Of a DNA stretch of 64,000 bases, positions 1 to 9,127 are shown piece by piece. Under the pieces are notes generated by a model that had not been told where the DNA came from, did not search any database, and saw only the letters and a program-made list of their open reading frames with translations. The DNA is from Rhizobium sp. BK251 (GTDB lineage: Bacteria > Pseudomonadota > Alphaproteobacteria > Rhizobiales > Rhizobiaceae): NCBI RefSeq assembly GCF_004345245.1, contig NZ_SLUQ01000003.1, positions 124,001 to 188,000 of the forward strand, in the 5' to 3' direction. How positions within the stretch are numbered: the first letter of the stretch is position 1; every line of letters starts with the position of its first letter. Position numbers and translations under genes: made by a program.

Positions 1-2
1 AG

Positions 3-641
3 GACGCGACGCTGCCGGTCTGCTTCGTCAATATCGGCGGCATCTCGAATATCACCTATGTCGGTGCCGGCGGCGAGATCATTGCCTATGACAGCGGGCC
101 TGGGAATACGCTCATCGACCAGTGGGTCGAGGGACATGCGGGCATTCCTTTCGACCAGGGTGGAATGATTGCATCCGAGGGACGGATCGTTTCGGAGCTT
201 GCGGAGCGCTATCTCGACAATCCCTTCTTCACCGCCGAGAAGCGCCGTTCGCTCGACCGCAACGACTTCCTCCCACCGTCGGGCAGCGAAGCCGAGCTTG
301 CCGATGGCGCGCGCACGCTTGCCTACGTCGCCGCGGCTGCGATCATCAAATCGGTCGGCCACCTGCCGCAAAAGCCGTCGCTCTACATCGTCTGCGGCGG
401 CGGTAGGCTGAACCGGGTGCTGCTGCAGGATCTCTCCGACCTTGCTGGCCAGCAAATGACCGAGGTGGTCACCGCCGAGGACGCGGGCTTCGACGGTGAT
501 GCGATGGAGGCCGAAGCCTGGGCCTACCTCGCAGTCCGCTCGCTCGAGGGCTTGCCGCTCACCTATCCCGGGACGACCGGTGTTCGCACGGCGGTCAGCG
601 GGGGCGTCTTTGCCGGGGCCGAGGATCGCGCCCGGCGATGA
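3..641 (+). CDS. anmK: Anhydro-N-acetylmuramic acid kinase, C-terminal part (gene cut by window edge)
   Basis: The reading frame is open from the first bases and ends in TGA at 639-641, giving 212 residues of an enzyme usually about 370 long; the N-terminal ATP-binding part lies outside the window. Visible family motifs are NIGGISNIT and [12 protein letters not shown] near the start and [17 protein letters not shown] near the end. AnmK phosphorylates and opens 1,6-anhydro-MurNAc to MurNAc-6-phosphate in cytoplasmic cell-wall recycling. The next gene is on the opposite strand, so this is the end of its transcription unit. The family call is firm; only the 5' end is missing. Confidence 0.93.
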   Translation, partial: DATLPVCFVNIGGISNITYVGAGGEIIAYDSGPGNTLIDQWVEGHAGIPFDQGGMIASEGRIVSELAERYLDNPFFTAEKRRSLDRNDFLPPSGSEAELADGARTLAYVAAAAIIKSVGHLPQKPSLYIVCGGGRLNRVLLQDLSDLAGQQMTEVVTAEDAGFDGDAMEAEAWAYLAVRSLEGLPLTYPGTTGVRTAVSGGVFAGAEDRARR

Positions 642-744
642 GCCGGAAATCGCGTGAGCGCTGTCGAGTTGGTTCTTAGAGTGCCGCTTCGCTCGGCAAT
701 TCATTGCCTTCACGCACCCGGACAATATTGCTTCGCCAAGGGTA

Positions 745-779
745 CTAACAAAAATCGGCATGCGTTCCCGCATGCCGAT
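745..779 (-). terminator. Rho-independent terminator of the minus-strand hydrolase gene
   Basis: A perfect 11-bp stem (754-764 with 769-779, loop TTCC) is followed, read on the minus strand, by TTTTTGTT. It lies about 55 bp past the stop of the minus-strand gene. It sits between two convergent genes, but the T tract is on the minus-strand side only. Confidence 0.85.
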
Positions 780-835
780 GCTGATCGATGGGATAGGGTG
801 TCCCACATTCGAGCTCTCCGCAGGGAAGAAGCTAT

Positions 836-1513
836 CTACCGAATCCGCTTCGCCGCCGGTTCCGGAACCAGTTCGCCGTTGAGGCGGCGATCGAGGTAAT
901 CCTCGCATTCGGCCATCAGCGGCTCCACCTGCCCGTTGAAGAAGTGGTTTGCGCCGGACACGGTCCGGTGGGTGATAAGGATGCCCTTCTGCGTCTTCAG
1001 CTTCTCGACGAGGCCGTTGACGTCCTTCTCCGGGGCCACCTTGTCGGAGTCGCCGTTGATGATGAGACCCGATGAAGGGCAGGGCGCCAGGAACGAGAAG
1101 TCGTAGATGTTCGGCTGCGGGGCGATCGACATGAACCCCTCGATCTCCGGACGGCGCATCAGGAGCTGCATGCCGATCCAGGCGCCGAAGGAATAGCCGG
1201 CTACCCAGCAGGTCTTCGAATCGGGGTGGAGGCTCTGGACCCAGTCGAGGGCCGAGGCCGCGTCCGAAAGCTCGCCGGCGCCGTGGTCGAATTCGCCCTG
1301 GCTGCGGCCGATTCCGCGAAAGTTGAAGCGCAGCGTCGTAAAGCCGCGCTTCTGGAACATGTAGAAGAGCTGGTAGACGATCTGATTGTTCATCGTCCCG
1401 CCAAACTGCGGATGCGGATGCAGGATCAGGGCAATAGGGGCGCTTTTTTCCTTGGACGGCTGATAGCGGCCTTCAAGACGACCCGCGGGGCCGTTGAATA
1501 TGACTTCGGGCAT
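836..1513 (-). CDS. Alpha/beta hydrolase of the COG2945 type
   Basis: 225-residue soluble hydrolase. The nucleophile motif GYSFGA places Ser at residue 108; likely acid Asp155 or Asp157 (NGDSD) and His190 (GANHFF) complete the triad. The oxyanion region LHPHPQFGGTMNN (31-43) is typical of this family, whose substrates are unknown. The frame is open further upstream to 1678, but family members begin at MPEVIFNG and a GGAG site lies about 8 nt before that ATG. The gene is divergent from the suf operon, so the 1514-1725 spacer holds both promoters. Specific substrate cannot be given. Confidence 0.87.
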   Translation of the reverse strand: MPEVIFNGPAGRLEGRYQPSKEKSAPIALILHPHPQFGGTMNNQIVYQLFYMFQKRGFTTLRFNFRGIGRSQGEFDHGAGELSDAASALDWVQSLHPDSKTCWVAGYSFGAWIGMQLLMRRPEIEGFMSIAPQPNIYDFSFLAPCPSSGLIINGDSDKVAPEKDVNGLVEKLKTQKGILITHRTVSGANHFFNGQVEPLMAECEDYLDRRLNGELVPEPAAKRIR

Positions 1514-1562
1514 CGGTACTCCGGCAGTTATTTTTGCTGTTCGGGCTGCGCAAGACAACAAG

Positions 1563-1617
1563 TTGACTTGACGAAGGTTGTCAGCTTTTCTAAAACGCAG
1601 TTTAGAACAATTCGAAA
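1563..1617 (+). promoter_or_regulatory. Suf operon promoter with IRO-like (RirA) and ICE-like (Irr) boxes
   Basis: TTGACG at 1568-1573 is followed after 17 bp by TAAAAC at 1591-1596, a plausible sigma70 promoter. Overlapping the -35 is TGA-N9-TCA (1569-1583), the spacing described for the rhizobial RirA iron-responsive operator. Just past the -10 is TTTAGAA-CAA-TTCGAAA (1601-1617), one base off the Irr box TTTAGAA-N3-TTCTAAA; an extra TTCTAAA half-site is at 1588-1594. The boxes are seen in the sequence; binding is inferred from known regulation of suf genes in rhizobia and Agrobacterium. Confidence 0.7.
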
Positions 1618-1725
1618 CTTGTATGGCACGCCACACAACGTTGAACGTGTCATAAGGCAAGCCCGACGGAAATTTCAAGGAAAATGAGCCGTGGCCCGGC
1701 GAGGCTTTTCTCGGGCAGGTATGAA

Positions 1726-2895
1726 ATGATGGCGACCGCGCGTCTTTATCTCGACTGGAACGCTACTGCTCCGCTGCATCCGGCGGCGCGTGCAGCGCTT
1801 CTGCGCGCCATCGACCTGTTTGGCAATCCGTCTTCCGTGCATGGCGAGGGCCGGGCCGTGCGGGCGGCAATCGAGATGGCGCGCCGCCAGGTCGCGGCGC
1901 TCGTGGGCGCAGATCCGGCGCATGTGACGTTTACGAGCGGTGCGACCGAGGCGGCCAACACGGTGCTCACGCCGGACTTCCGCATGGGCCGGAAGCCCGT
2001 TGCGGTCGGCCATCTCTATCGTTCCGCGATCGAGCACCCGGCGCTGCGCGAAGGCGGCCGCTTCGCCCGCGAGAATACAAGCGAAATTCCCGTCACGTCC
2101 GGCGGCGTTGCCGATCTCGCCGCGCTAGACGCGATGCTGGGTTCTCACGACAAGGAGAGCGGCCTGCCGATGGTCGCGATCATGCTCGCGAACAACGAGA
2201 CGGGCATCCTTCAGCCGGTGGAAGAGGCTTCCTCGATCGTGCGTTCCCATGGCGGCATTTTCGTCGTCGATGCGGTGCAGGCGGCGGGACGCGTGCCGGT
2301 CGATATCAACAAGATCGGTGCCGATTTCCTGATAGTATCGTCGCATAAGATCGGCGGACCGAAGGGCGTCGGTGCGCTCATTTCCCGGGGCGAGGTGCTT
2401 ATGCCGGCGCCTCTCATCCACGGCGGCGGCCAGGAAAAGGGCCACAGGTCCGGAACCGAAAATTCGTTGGCGTTGATCGGTTTCGGTGCCGCGGCCGCGG
2501 CAGCCGTCGAGGAATTCGACGCGCGCAACGCGGCTATTTCCCTGTTGAGGGACCGATTGGAAGCGGGCATGCACCGCTCGGCTCCCGACGTGATCATCTA
2601 CGGCGTCGACGAGAAACGGGTTCCGAATACTTCCTTCTTTACTTTGCCCGGATTGAAGGCCGAGACCGGCCAGATCGCGTTCGATCTTGAAGGTGTCGCA
2701 CTTTCGGCGGGTTCTGCCTGCTCGTCCGGCAAGGTCGGTGACAGCCATGTGCTCGTGGCGATGGGGCGTGATCCGAAGCTTGGCGCGCTGCGCATCTCGC
2801 TCGGATTTTCGACCACCGAAGAGGATGTCGATGGCGCGATTGCAGCCTTCGCGAAGATAGCCGGTCGGCGCAAGCCGGCGGGCCAGGCGGCCTGA
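1726..2895 (+). CDS. sufS2: Cysteine desulfurase, NifS/IscS type, first gene of the suf operon
   Basis: 389-residue class V aminotransferase-fold enzyme that takes sulfur from cysteine as a persulfide. Seen: PLP lysine in SSHKIGGPKG (Lys208), catalytic cysteine in SAGSACSSG (Cys332), cofactor motif TSGATEAAN (70-78). The flexible Cys loop and the ACSSG motif are of the NifS/IscS group, unlike the second desulfurase of this operon. The start ATG at 1726 follows GGGCAGG by 7 nt; an upstream ATG at 1684 has no good ribosome site. It is the first gene after the iron-responsive promoter. In Agrobacterium the equivalent gene is called sufS2. Confidence 0.93.
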   Translation: MMATARLYLDWNATAPLHPAARAALLRAIDLFGNPSSVHGEGRAVRAAIEMARRQVAALVGADPAHVTFTSGATEAANTVLTPDFRMGRKPVAVGHLYRSAIEHPALREGGRFARENTSEIPVTSGGVADLAALDAMLGSHDKESGLPMVAIMLANNETGILQPVEEASSIVRSHGGIFVVDAVQAAGRVPVDINKIGADFLIVSSHKIGGPKGVGALISRGEVLMPAPLIHGGGQEKGHRSGTENSLALIGFGAAAAAAVEEFDARNAAISLLRDRLEAGMHRSAPDVIIYGVDEKRVPNTSFFTLPGLKAETGQIAFDLEGVALSAGSACSSGKVGDSHVLVAMGRDPKLGALRISLGFSTTEEDVDGAIAAFAKIAGRRKPAGQAA

Positions 2896-3042
2896 CCGCT
2901 TCGGAATTTTGCGCAAGCGCAATTTTCCGCTTGCCAATTGGGCTGAAAAGTCCCTCTTGGCCACCTACATAAGGGCAGACATAGGTTTGCTCGAACGTTG
3001 ACAAGCTGCCGGACCTTGGATCCGGCGAGATTGGAGAGCGAA

Positions 3043-4512
3043 ATGGCTGCTGTGCAGGAAACAATCGATCAGGTTCGTCTGATCGATGTGGACCAGTACA
3101 AGTATGGTTTTGAAACCATCATCGAAATGGACAAGGCTCCCAAGGGCCTTTCGGAAGATATCATCCGCTTCATCTCCGCCAAGAAGCAGGAGCCGGAATG
3201 GATGCTGGAATGGCGTCTCGAGGCCTACCGGCGTTGGCTGACGCTTGAAGAGCCCACATGGGCGCGCGTCGATTATCCGAAGATCAATTTCAACGACATC
3301 TACTACTACGCCGCGCCGAAGAGCACGCCGGGTCCGAAGTCGCTGGACGAGGTCGATCCAGAGATCCTCAAGGTCTACGAAAAGCTCGGCATTCCGCTCA
3401 AGGAGCAGGAAATCCTCGCCGGCGTCGAAAGGCCGAAGATCGCCGTCGATGCGGTCTTCGATTCCGTCTCCGTCGTCACGACCTTCAAGGAAGAGCTGAA
3501 GAAGGCCGGCGTGATCTTCATGTCGATCTCCGAGGCGATCCGCGAGCATCCCGATCTTGTCCGGAAGTATCTCGGATCCGTCGTTCCGACGACCGACAAT
3601 TATTACGCGACGCTGAACTCCGCGGTCTTCACCGACGGCTCCTTCGTCTTCGTGCCGAAGGGTGTTCGCTGCCCTATGGAGCTCTCCACCTACTTCCGCA
3701 TCAATGAGAAGAACACCGGCCAGTTCGAGCGCACGCTGATCATCGCCGAGGAAGGCGCCTACGTGTCCTACCTCGAGGGCTGCACGGCGCCCCAGCGTGA
3801 CGAGAACCAGCTGCACGCTGCGGTCGTTGAGCTCGTCGCGCTCGATGATGCCGAGATCAAGTATTCCACCGTCCAGAACTGGTATCCGGGCGACAAGGAA
3901 GGCAAGGGTGGCATCTACAACTTCGTCACCAAGCGCGGCGATTGCCGCGGTGATCGCTCCAAGATCTCCTGGACTCAGGTTGAGACCGGCTCGGCCATTA
4001 CCTGGAAGTATCCGAGCTGCATCTTGCGCGGCGACGACAGCCGCGGCGAGTTCTACTCGATCGCAGTGTCGAATGGCCACCAGCAGATCGACAGCGGCAC
4101 CAAGATGATCCATCTCGGCAAGAACACGTCGAGCCGTATTGTCTCGAAGGGCATCGCTGCCGGCGTTTCGCAGAATACCTATCGCGGCCAGGTTTCGGCC
4201 CACCGCAAGGCATCGAACGCCCGTAACTTCACGCAGTGCGACTCGCTTCTGATTGGCGACAAGTGCGGTGCGCATACTGTGCCGTACATCGAAGCCAAGA
4301 ATTCGACCGCGCAGTTCGAGCACGAGGCGACGACGTCCAAGATTTCCGAGGACCAGCTGTTCTACTGCCTGCAGCGCGGCATCCCGACCGAAGCGGCGAT
4401 CGCCCTGATCGTCAACGGCTTCGTCAAGGAAGTCCTGCAGGAACTGCCGATGGAATTCGCCGTCGAAGCGCAGAAGCTGATCAGCATCTCGCTCGAAGGT
4501 TCGGTTGGCTAG
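3043..4512 (+). CDS. sufB: Fe-S cluster scaffold protein SufB
   Basis: 489 residues, the normal SufB length. SufB forms the SufBC2D scaffold on which [4Fe-4S] clusters are built, accepting sulfur from the desulfurase. Recognisable segments include [20 protein letters not shown], the [18 protein letters not shown] stretch, the beta-helix core and the C-terminal [20 protein letters not shown]. The ATG at 3043 follows GGAGAG by 6-7 nt; a longer frame from 2998 has no support. It follows the first desulfurase after 147 bp that contain no gene. The next suf gene is displaced by a small membrane-protein gene. Confidence 0.97.
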   Translation: MAAVQETIDQVRLIDVDQYKYGFETIIEMDKAPKGLSEDIIRFISAKKQEPEWMLEWRLEAYRRWLTLEEPTWARVDYPKINFNDIYYYAAPKSTPGPKSLDEVDPEILKVYEKLGIPLKEQEILAGVERPKIAVDAVFDSVSVVTTFKEELKKAGVIFMSISEAIREHPDLVRKYLGSVVPTTDNYYATLNSAVFTDGSFVFVPKGVRCPMELSTYFRINEKNTGQFERTLIIAEEGAYVSYLEGCTAPQRDENQLHAAVVELVALDDAEIKYSTVQNWYPGDKEGKGGIYNFVTKRGDCRGDRSKISWTQVETGSAITWKYPSCILRGDDSRGEFYSIAVSNGHQQIDSGTKMIHLGKNTSSRIVSKGIAAGVSQNTYRGQVSAHRKASNARNFTQCDSLLIGDKCGAHTVPYIEAKNSTAQFEHEATTSKISEDQLFYCLQRGIPTEAAIALIVNGFVKEVLQELPMEFAVEAQKLISISLEGSVG

Positions 4513-4532
4513 TTTGAAGCGGGGATGAGCCG

Positions 4533-4817
4533 GTGATAGGCAAACTTGCTGATGGCATTGCTGCCTGCGTGCTTGTTTGTCTGGGAACCCTGACCATCCT
4601 CGGTATGGTGATAGCGATTTCCGGAGGAATTGCTGGAAGTGCAACGGTCAATACCGTGGGGATAGCGATGATAAGGATGGGAATTATTCCCGCCGTGATC
4701 TTGCTGTTTACAGATATCGGCCAGCTTCTGGTTTTCCTGCCCTTCGGAAGCTCCGGATCGAATGCCTCTTCGCGGAACGAGGAAGCAAACCTTAGGAACC
4801 CGGCCTCGAAGGACTGA
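4533..4817 (+). CDS. Small membrane protein of unknown function inside the suf operon
   Basis: 94 codons beginning with GTG, 20 bp after sufB and 24 bp before sufC. Two or three hydrophobic stretches (about residues 8-34 and 40-70) suggest a small inner-membrane protein with a polar tail (NASSRNEEANLRNPASKD). A GGGG run sits about 8 nt before the GTG. Base composition is visibly less GC-rich than sufB and sufC, which could mean later insertion. I do not recognise a family and give no function. The tight fit between two suf genes, on the same strand and without a terminator, implies cotranscription if it is real. Confidence 0.55.
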   Translation: MIGKLADGIAACVLVCLGTLTILGMVIAISGGIAGSATVNTVGIAMIRMGIIPAVILLFTDIGQLLVFLPFGSSGSNASSRNEEANLRNPASKD

Positions 4818-4841
4818 GGCAAAGGAAGATTGAGACGAACA

Positions 4842-5597
4842 ATGCTTGAAATCAGAAACCTGCACGCCCGCATCGCCGAAGACGGCACCGAGATCATCCG
4901 TGGCCTGAACCTCACCGTGAAGGCTGGCGAAGTTGCCGCCATCATGGGTCCGAACGGCTCTGGCAAGTCGACGCTCTCCTACATCCTTTCCGGTCGCGAG
5001 GACTATGAAGTGACTGAAGGGGACATCCTCTACAACGGCGAGAGCATCCTCGAGCTCGATCCGGCCGAGCGTGCCGCCAAGGGCATCTTCCTCGCCTTCC
5101 AGTATCCGGTCGAGATCCCCGGCGTCGCCACGATGCAGTTCCTCAAGGTCGCGATGAACGAGCAGCGCAAGGCGCGCGGCGAAGAGGAGCTGACGACGCC
5201 GGACTTCATGCGCCGCGTCAAGGACGCTGCCGGCAAGCTGCACATCAACACCGAGATGCTGAAGCGTCCGCTGAACGTCGGCTTTTCCGGCGGCGAGAAG
5301 AAGCGCGCGGAAATCCTCCAGATGGCGCTCCTGCAGCCGCAGCTCTGCGTGCTGGACGAGACCGACTCCGGCCTCGACATCGATGCGCTGAAGATCGTTG
5401 CCGATGGCGTCAACGCGCTGCGCTCCCCGGATCGCGCCGTCATCGTCATCACGCACTACCAGCGCCTGCTCGACTATATCGTCCCGGACACCGTCCACGT
5501 CCTCTACAAGGGCCAGATCATCAAGTCCGGCGACAAGACGCTTGCGCATGAGCTTGAGGCGAATGGCTATGCGGACATCATTGACGCTGCAGCCTGA
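4842..5597 (+). CDS. sufC: Fe-S assembly ATPase SufC
   Basis: 251-residue soluble ABC-type ATPase. Walker A is GPNGSGKS (36-43), the signature is FSGGEKKR (148-155), and Walker B is VLDETDSGLD (170-179), including the SufC-specific DETDSGLDID. It drives conformational change in the SufBC2D scaffold. Start at ATG 4842 (MLEIRNL), the usual SufC N-terminus; GGAAG lies 13 nt upstream, and an in-frame TTG at 4830 is too close to it. sufD follows after 22 bp. Confidence 0.97.
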   Translation: MLEIRNLHARIAEDGTEIIRGLNLTVKAGEVAAIMGPNGSGKSTLSYILSGREDYEVTEGDILYNGESILELDPAERAAKGIFLAFQYPVEIPGVATMQFLKVAMNEQRKARGEEELTTPDFMRRVKDAAGKLHINTEMLKRPLNVGFSGGEKKRAEILQMALLQPQLCVLDETDSGLDIDALKIVADGVNALRSPDRAVIVITHYQRLLDYIVPDTVHVLYKGQIIKSGDKTLAHELEANGYADIIDAAA

Positions 5598-5619
5598 TTT
5601 GGCGGAAAGGACGAGTCTC

Positions 5620-6894
5620 ATGAACATGCAGACGACGAGCCGCCTCACTGCGGCAGAGACGGCGCTGATCGAGGCCTTCAACGACCAGATCGGCGACCTG
5701 CCCGGCGACGGCGCGGTCACGGCGATCCGCGACCGCCTGCTCGACGACCTTAAAAAGGGCGGCCTGCCGACCCGTCGCGTCGAAGCCTGGCACTACACCG
5801 ACCTCAAGGGCTTGCTTCGCAACGTGCCGTCGCTGCAGGGCGATGCCGGCACGGAGGCAGGCGAACCCCTGGTCGAAGGTTCGCCCGTTCTTGCAGTCCT
5901 GCAGGGCGCAAGCGATCACAATGCCTCGATCGATGGGCTTGGCGTCAGCGCCTATTCGGAACAGCTCCTGGATGGTACGGCCGCTGCGGGCCTCGTGGCG
6001 CTCGGCAGCGACGATGCGGTCGGCCGCATCAATGGCAGCTTTGTCCGCGATGGCTACGTGGTCGACGTTCCCGAGGGGACCGAACTCGAGGCTCCGCTGG
6101 AGATCCAGCTGCGCCATGCCGGCGGACAGACCCACACTCGTCTTCCCGTGTCGTTCGGGGCAGGCGTGAAAGCGACCGTGATCGAACGTCACCAGTCGGT
6201 GACCGGCGATGCGGCGCTTGTGTCCCATGTCAGTGACATCTCGGTCGGGCAGGGCACGGAGCTCACCTGGATCATCCTGCAGCAGCAGGGCGCAGAAGAC
6301 ACGCATCTCGGCCAGATCCGCGTCGATCTCGGCCCCGATGCCAAGCTGAAGCTCTTCGTCATCAATACCGGCGGCAAGCTCGTTCGCCAGGAACTGCACC
6401 TGAAGGTGACCGGCGAGGGTGCCGATCTGACGGTGCGTGGCATCAACCTGCTCGGCGGCGACACGCATACGGACGTCACCATGGTGCTCGGCCACGACGT
6501 CCCGCACACCGGTTCGACGGAAATCATCCGCAACGTCGTGTTCGACCGTGCCAAGGGCGTCTTCCAGGGCATGATCCGGGTTGCTCCGGATGCCCAGAAG
6601 ACCGATGCCAAGATGGCCTGCAACACGCTGCTGATGTCAGACGATGCCGAGTTCTCGGTCAAGCCGGAGCTCGAGATCTTCGCCGACGACGTGCAGTGCG
6701 GGCACGGCGCGACGGTCGCCGATATCGACGAAAACCACCTCTACTACATGATGGCGCGCGGCATTCCGAAGAACAAGGCGCGGGCAATGCTGGTCAACGC
6801 CTTCGTTGCCGAGATCGTAGAGGAACTTGAGGACGAAGCCCTGGTCGAGGCGCTGGAAGGCGTCATCTCGGCCTGGCTGGAGAACCACGCCTAG
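5620..6894 (+). CDS. sufD: Fe-S cluster scaffold protein SufD
   Basis: 424 residues, paralogous to SufB in the C-terminal half and its partner in the SufBC2D complex. Diagnostic segments are PTRRVEAWHYTDLKGLL (about 50-66), the beta-helix core, and the C-terminal GHGATVADIDENHLYYM and GIPKNKARAMLVNAFV. The ATG at 5620 follows GGAAAGGA by 9 nt. A palindromic repeat lies in the 120 bp between this stop and the next desulfurase, so transcription of the distal genes must read through it or be helped by another promoter. Confidence 0.96.
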   Translation: MNMQTTSRLTAAETALIEAFNDQIGDLPGDGAVTAIRDRLLDDLKKGGLPTRRVEAWHYTDLKGLLRNVPSLQGDAGTEAGEPLVEGSPVLAVLQGASDHNASIDGLGVSAYSEQLLDGTAAAGLVALGSDDAVGRINGSFVRDGYVVDVPEGTELEAPLEIQLRHAGGQTHTRLPVSFGAGVKATVIERHQSVTGDAALVSHVSDISVGQGTELTWIILQQQGAEDTHLGQIRVDLGPDAKLKLFVINTGGKLVRQELHLKVTGEGADLTVRGINLLGGDTHTDVTMVLGHDVPHTGSTEIIRNVVFDRAKGVFQGMIRVAPDAQKTDAKMACNTLLMSDDAEFSVKPELEIFADDVQCGHGATVADIDENHLYYMMARGIPKNKARAMLVNAFVAEIVEELEDEALVEALEGVISAWLENHA

Positions 6895-6990
6895 AGCATT
6901 ATGCCGAGACGGTTTTCGGACGACGTCATGCTCTCATTTGTTTGATTCCTGAGCGGATCATGATTTCAGGTCGCTTCGACCTGAAATCAT
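6893..6990. repeat. Palindromic intergenic element of the rhizobial mosaic type
   Basis: Two palindromic modules follow each other. The first runs from AGAGCATTATG to CGTCATGCTCT (6893-6934) with an inner CCGA/TCGG stem. The second is a perfect 14-bp stem, 6960-6973 with 6977-6990, loop CTT. This wording (GCCGA, CGGTTTTCGGACGACGTCATGCTC, then ATTTCAGGTCGCTTCGACCTGAAAT) resembles dispersed intergenic repeats I know from rhizobial genomes; no second full copy was seen in this window. Confidence 0.75.
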
Positions 6991-7014
6991 CCGGCTTCGG
7001 GCGGAGTGATCGAG

Positions 7015-8256
7015 ATGGACAATATGGTTCCTGCAAGCGCCTATGATGTCGAAGCCATCCGCAAGGATTTCCCGATCCTTGCGGAGAAGGTGCACGGCAA
7101 GCCGTTGGTCTATCTCGACAACGGCGCCTCGGCCCAGAAGCCTCAGGTGGTGATCGACGCCATCTCGCACGCCTATTCGCATGAATATGCCAATGTGCAT
7201 CGCGGCCTGCATTATCTCTCCAACGCCGCGACCGAGGCCTATGAAGCGGCGCGCGAAAAGGTTCGTCGCTTCCTGAACGCGCCGTCGGTGGACGATATCG
7301 TCTTCACCAAGAATTCGACCGAGGCGATCAATACGGTCGCCTATGGCTGGGGAATGCCAAAGATCGGCGAGGGCGACGAGATCGTCGTGTCGATCATGGA
7401 GCACCATTCCAACATCGTGCCCTGGCATTTCATCCGCGAGCGGCAGGGCGCCAAGCTCGTCTGGGTGCCGGTGGACGACGAGGGCGCCTTCCATATCGAG
7501 GATTTCGAGAAGAGCCTGACTGAGAAGACCAAGCTCGTCGCGATCACCCATATGTCGAATGCGCTCGGCACGGTCGTGCCGGTCAAGGAAGTATGCCGCA
7601 TCGCCCACGAGCGCGGCATTCCCGTCCTGATCGACGGATCGCAGGGTGCGGTGCACCTGCCGGTCGACGTGCAGGATATCGATTGCGACTGGTATGTGAT
7701 GACCGGCCACAAGCTCTATGGGCCGTCGGGCATCGGCGTGCTCTACGGCAAGAAAGATCGGCTGCGCGAAATGCGACCGTTCCAGGGTGGTGGCGAGATG
7801 ATCTTCGAGGTGACGGAGGATATCGTCACCTACAACGATCCGCCGCATCGCTTCGAAGCCGGCACGCCGCCGATCGTCCAGGCGATCGGGCTTGGCTACG
7901 CACTCGACTACATGGAAAAGATCGGCCGCGAAGCGATTGCCCGCCATGAGGCGGACCTTGCGGCCTATGCCGCCGAGCGGCTGCAGTCGGTCAATTCGCT
8001 GAGAGTATTCGGGACTGCGCCGGGCAAGGGTGGTATCTTCTCATTCGAACTTGCCGGCATCCATGCCCATGACGTCTCCATGGTGATCGACCGCCAAGGC
8101 GTTGCGGTTCGCGCGGGCACGCATTGCGCCATGCCGCTCTTGAAACGCTTCGGCGTCACCTCCACATGCCGTGCATCCTTTGGCCTGTATAATACGCGGG
8201 CAGAGGTAGATGCGCTGGCCGACGCTTTGGAATATGCGCGCAAGTTCTTTGCCTGA
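7015..8256 (+). CDS. sufS: Cysteine desulfurase SufS
   Basis: 413 residues. The SufS-type N-terminus (IRKDFPILAEKVHGKPLVYLDNGASAQKP) is complete. PLP Lys233 lies in TGHKLYGPSG and catalytic Cys371 in RAGTHCAMP, the short-loop group II arrangement, in contrast to the first gene of the operon. SufS passes persulfide sulfur to SufBCD, normally through SufE/SufU-like partners, none of which is in the window. ATG 7015 follows GGAG by 10 nt; an in-frame GTG at 7006 is too near that site. The stop overlaps the ribosome site of the next gene. Confidence 0.96.
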   Translation: MDNMVPASAYDVEAIRKDFPILAEKVHGKPLVYLDNGASAQKPQVVIDAISHAYSHEYANVHRGLHYLSNAATEAYEAAREKVRRFLNAPSVDDIVFTKNSTEAINTVAYGWGMPKIGEGDEIVVSIMEHHSNIVPWHFIRERQGAKLVWVPVDDEGAFHIEDFEKSLTEKTKLVAITHMSNALGTVVPVKEVCRIAHERGIPVLIDGSQGAVHLPVDVQDIDCDWYVMTGHKLYGPSGIGVLYGKKDRLREMRPFQGGGEMIFEVTEDIVTYNDPPHRFEAGTPPIVQAIGLGYALDYMEKIGREAIARHEADLAAYAAERLQSVNSLRVFGTAPGKGGIFSFELAGIHAHDVSMVIDRQGVAVRAGTHCAMPLLKRFGVTSTCRASFGLYNTRAEVDALADALEYARKFFA

Positions 8257-8266
8257 GGAAAATGCC

Positions 8267-8647
8267 ATGAGCCTTGATGAAAGCGAACAGAAGATCGACG
8301 TGCGCGAAGGGATCGTGCACTCCAGCATTCCCGAGGACGAACTCGCGCGCCTCAGCGACGACATCATCATGGCGCTGAAGACGGTCTATGATCCGGAAAT
8401 CCCTGCCGACATCTTCGAGCTGGGTCTGATCTACAAGATCGACATCGAGGACGACCGTGCCGTCAAGATCATCATGACGCTGACGGCGCCGGGCTGCCCC
8501 GTAGCAGGCGAAATGCCGGGCTGGGTCGAGAATGCCGTTGGCTCCATCGAAGGCGTCTCCGGGGTCGAGGTCGAGATTACATTCGATCCGCCGTGGACCC
8601 CCGAGCGCATGTCCGAAGAGGCACAGGTGGCGGTCGGCTGGTATTGA
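8267..8647 (+). CDS. sufT: SUF-associated DUF59 (MIP18-type) Fe-S assembly protein
   Basis: 126 residues. The DUF59 core is seen as LKTVYDPEIPADIFELGLIY, then MTLTAPGCPVAGEMP with the conserved cysteine, and VEITFDPPWTPERMSEEAQ. Members of this family take part in Fe-S cluster maturation or delivery; in rhizobial suf operons it always sits between sufS and sufA (also called sufX). GAGGAAA precedes the ATG by 6 nt and overlaps the end of sufS, indicating translational coupling. The operon role is firm, the biochemistry less so. Confidence 0.92.
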   Translation: MSLDESEQKIDVREGIVHSSIPEDELARLSDDIIMALKTVYDPEIPADIFELGLIYKIDIEDDRAVKIIMTLTAPGCPVAGEMPGWVENAVGSIEGVSGVEVEITFDPPWTPERMSEEAQVAVGWY

Positions 8648-8722
8648 AGCCTTAAGCCGTCCGCTTTACATTAGATTCGAAGCGCCGGATCTTGACCCCG
8701 GTTGCGGAAGGAGAATGAGCCC

Positions 8723-9115
8723 ATGGGCTTTGCAGTGATGAGCATGACGGAAGCCGCCGCGGCGCGCGTTAGGGCGATCGTCGAGAATTCCGGACCGGAA
8801 GCCAAGGGCGTTCGTGTCGGCATCAAGAAGGGCGGCTGCGCGGGCATGGAATACACCATCGATCTGGTGACCGAGCCCAACGCCAAGGACGACCTGGTCG
8901 AGCGCGACGGCGTCCGGGTCTGGGTCGAACCGTCGGCAGTTCTCTATCTGCTCGGGACCGAAATGGATTTCGAGACGACGACGCTGCGCTCCGGCTTCAC
9001 CTTCACCAATCCCAACCAGACCTCTGCCTGCGGCTGCGGCGAGTCGGTGGAACTGAAGCCCGCTGACCTTGCAGCGCTTGCCGCGCAGCGTCAGACGGAA
9101 GCCGCGCATTCCTGA
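8723..9115 (+). CDS. sufA: A-type Fe-S carrier protein SufA
   Basis: 130 residues with the three A-type cluster ligands: Cys39 (GGCAGMEY) and Cys103/Cys105 (ACGCGES). It carries clusters from the SufBCD scaffold to target apoproteins. GGAG precedes ATG 8723 by about 9 nt; the longer frame from 8702 has no ribosome site. It is the last gene of the operon; the next gene is convergent, 12 bp away, with no clear terminator hairpin in between. Confidence 0.95.
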   Translation: MGFAVMSMTEAAAARVRAIVENSGPEAKGVRVGIKKGGCAGMEYTIDLVTEPNAKDDLVERDGVRVWVEPSAVLYLLGTEMDFETTTLRSGFTFTNPNQTSACGCGESVELKPADLAALAAQRQTEAAHS

Positions 9116-9127
9116 TATCGCGAATTT

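Noticed and set aside
2965..4644. 559-codon minus-strand frame opposite sufB
   Set aside because: Antisense shadow of sufB, composition-driven, no motif.
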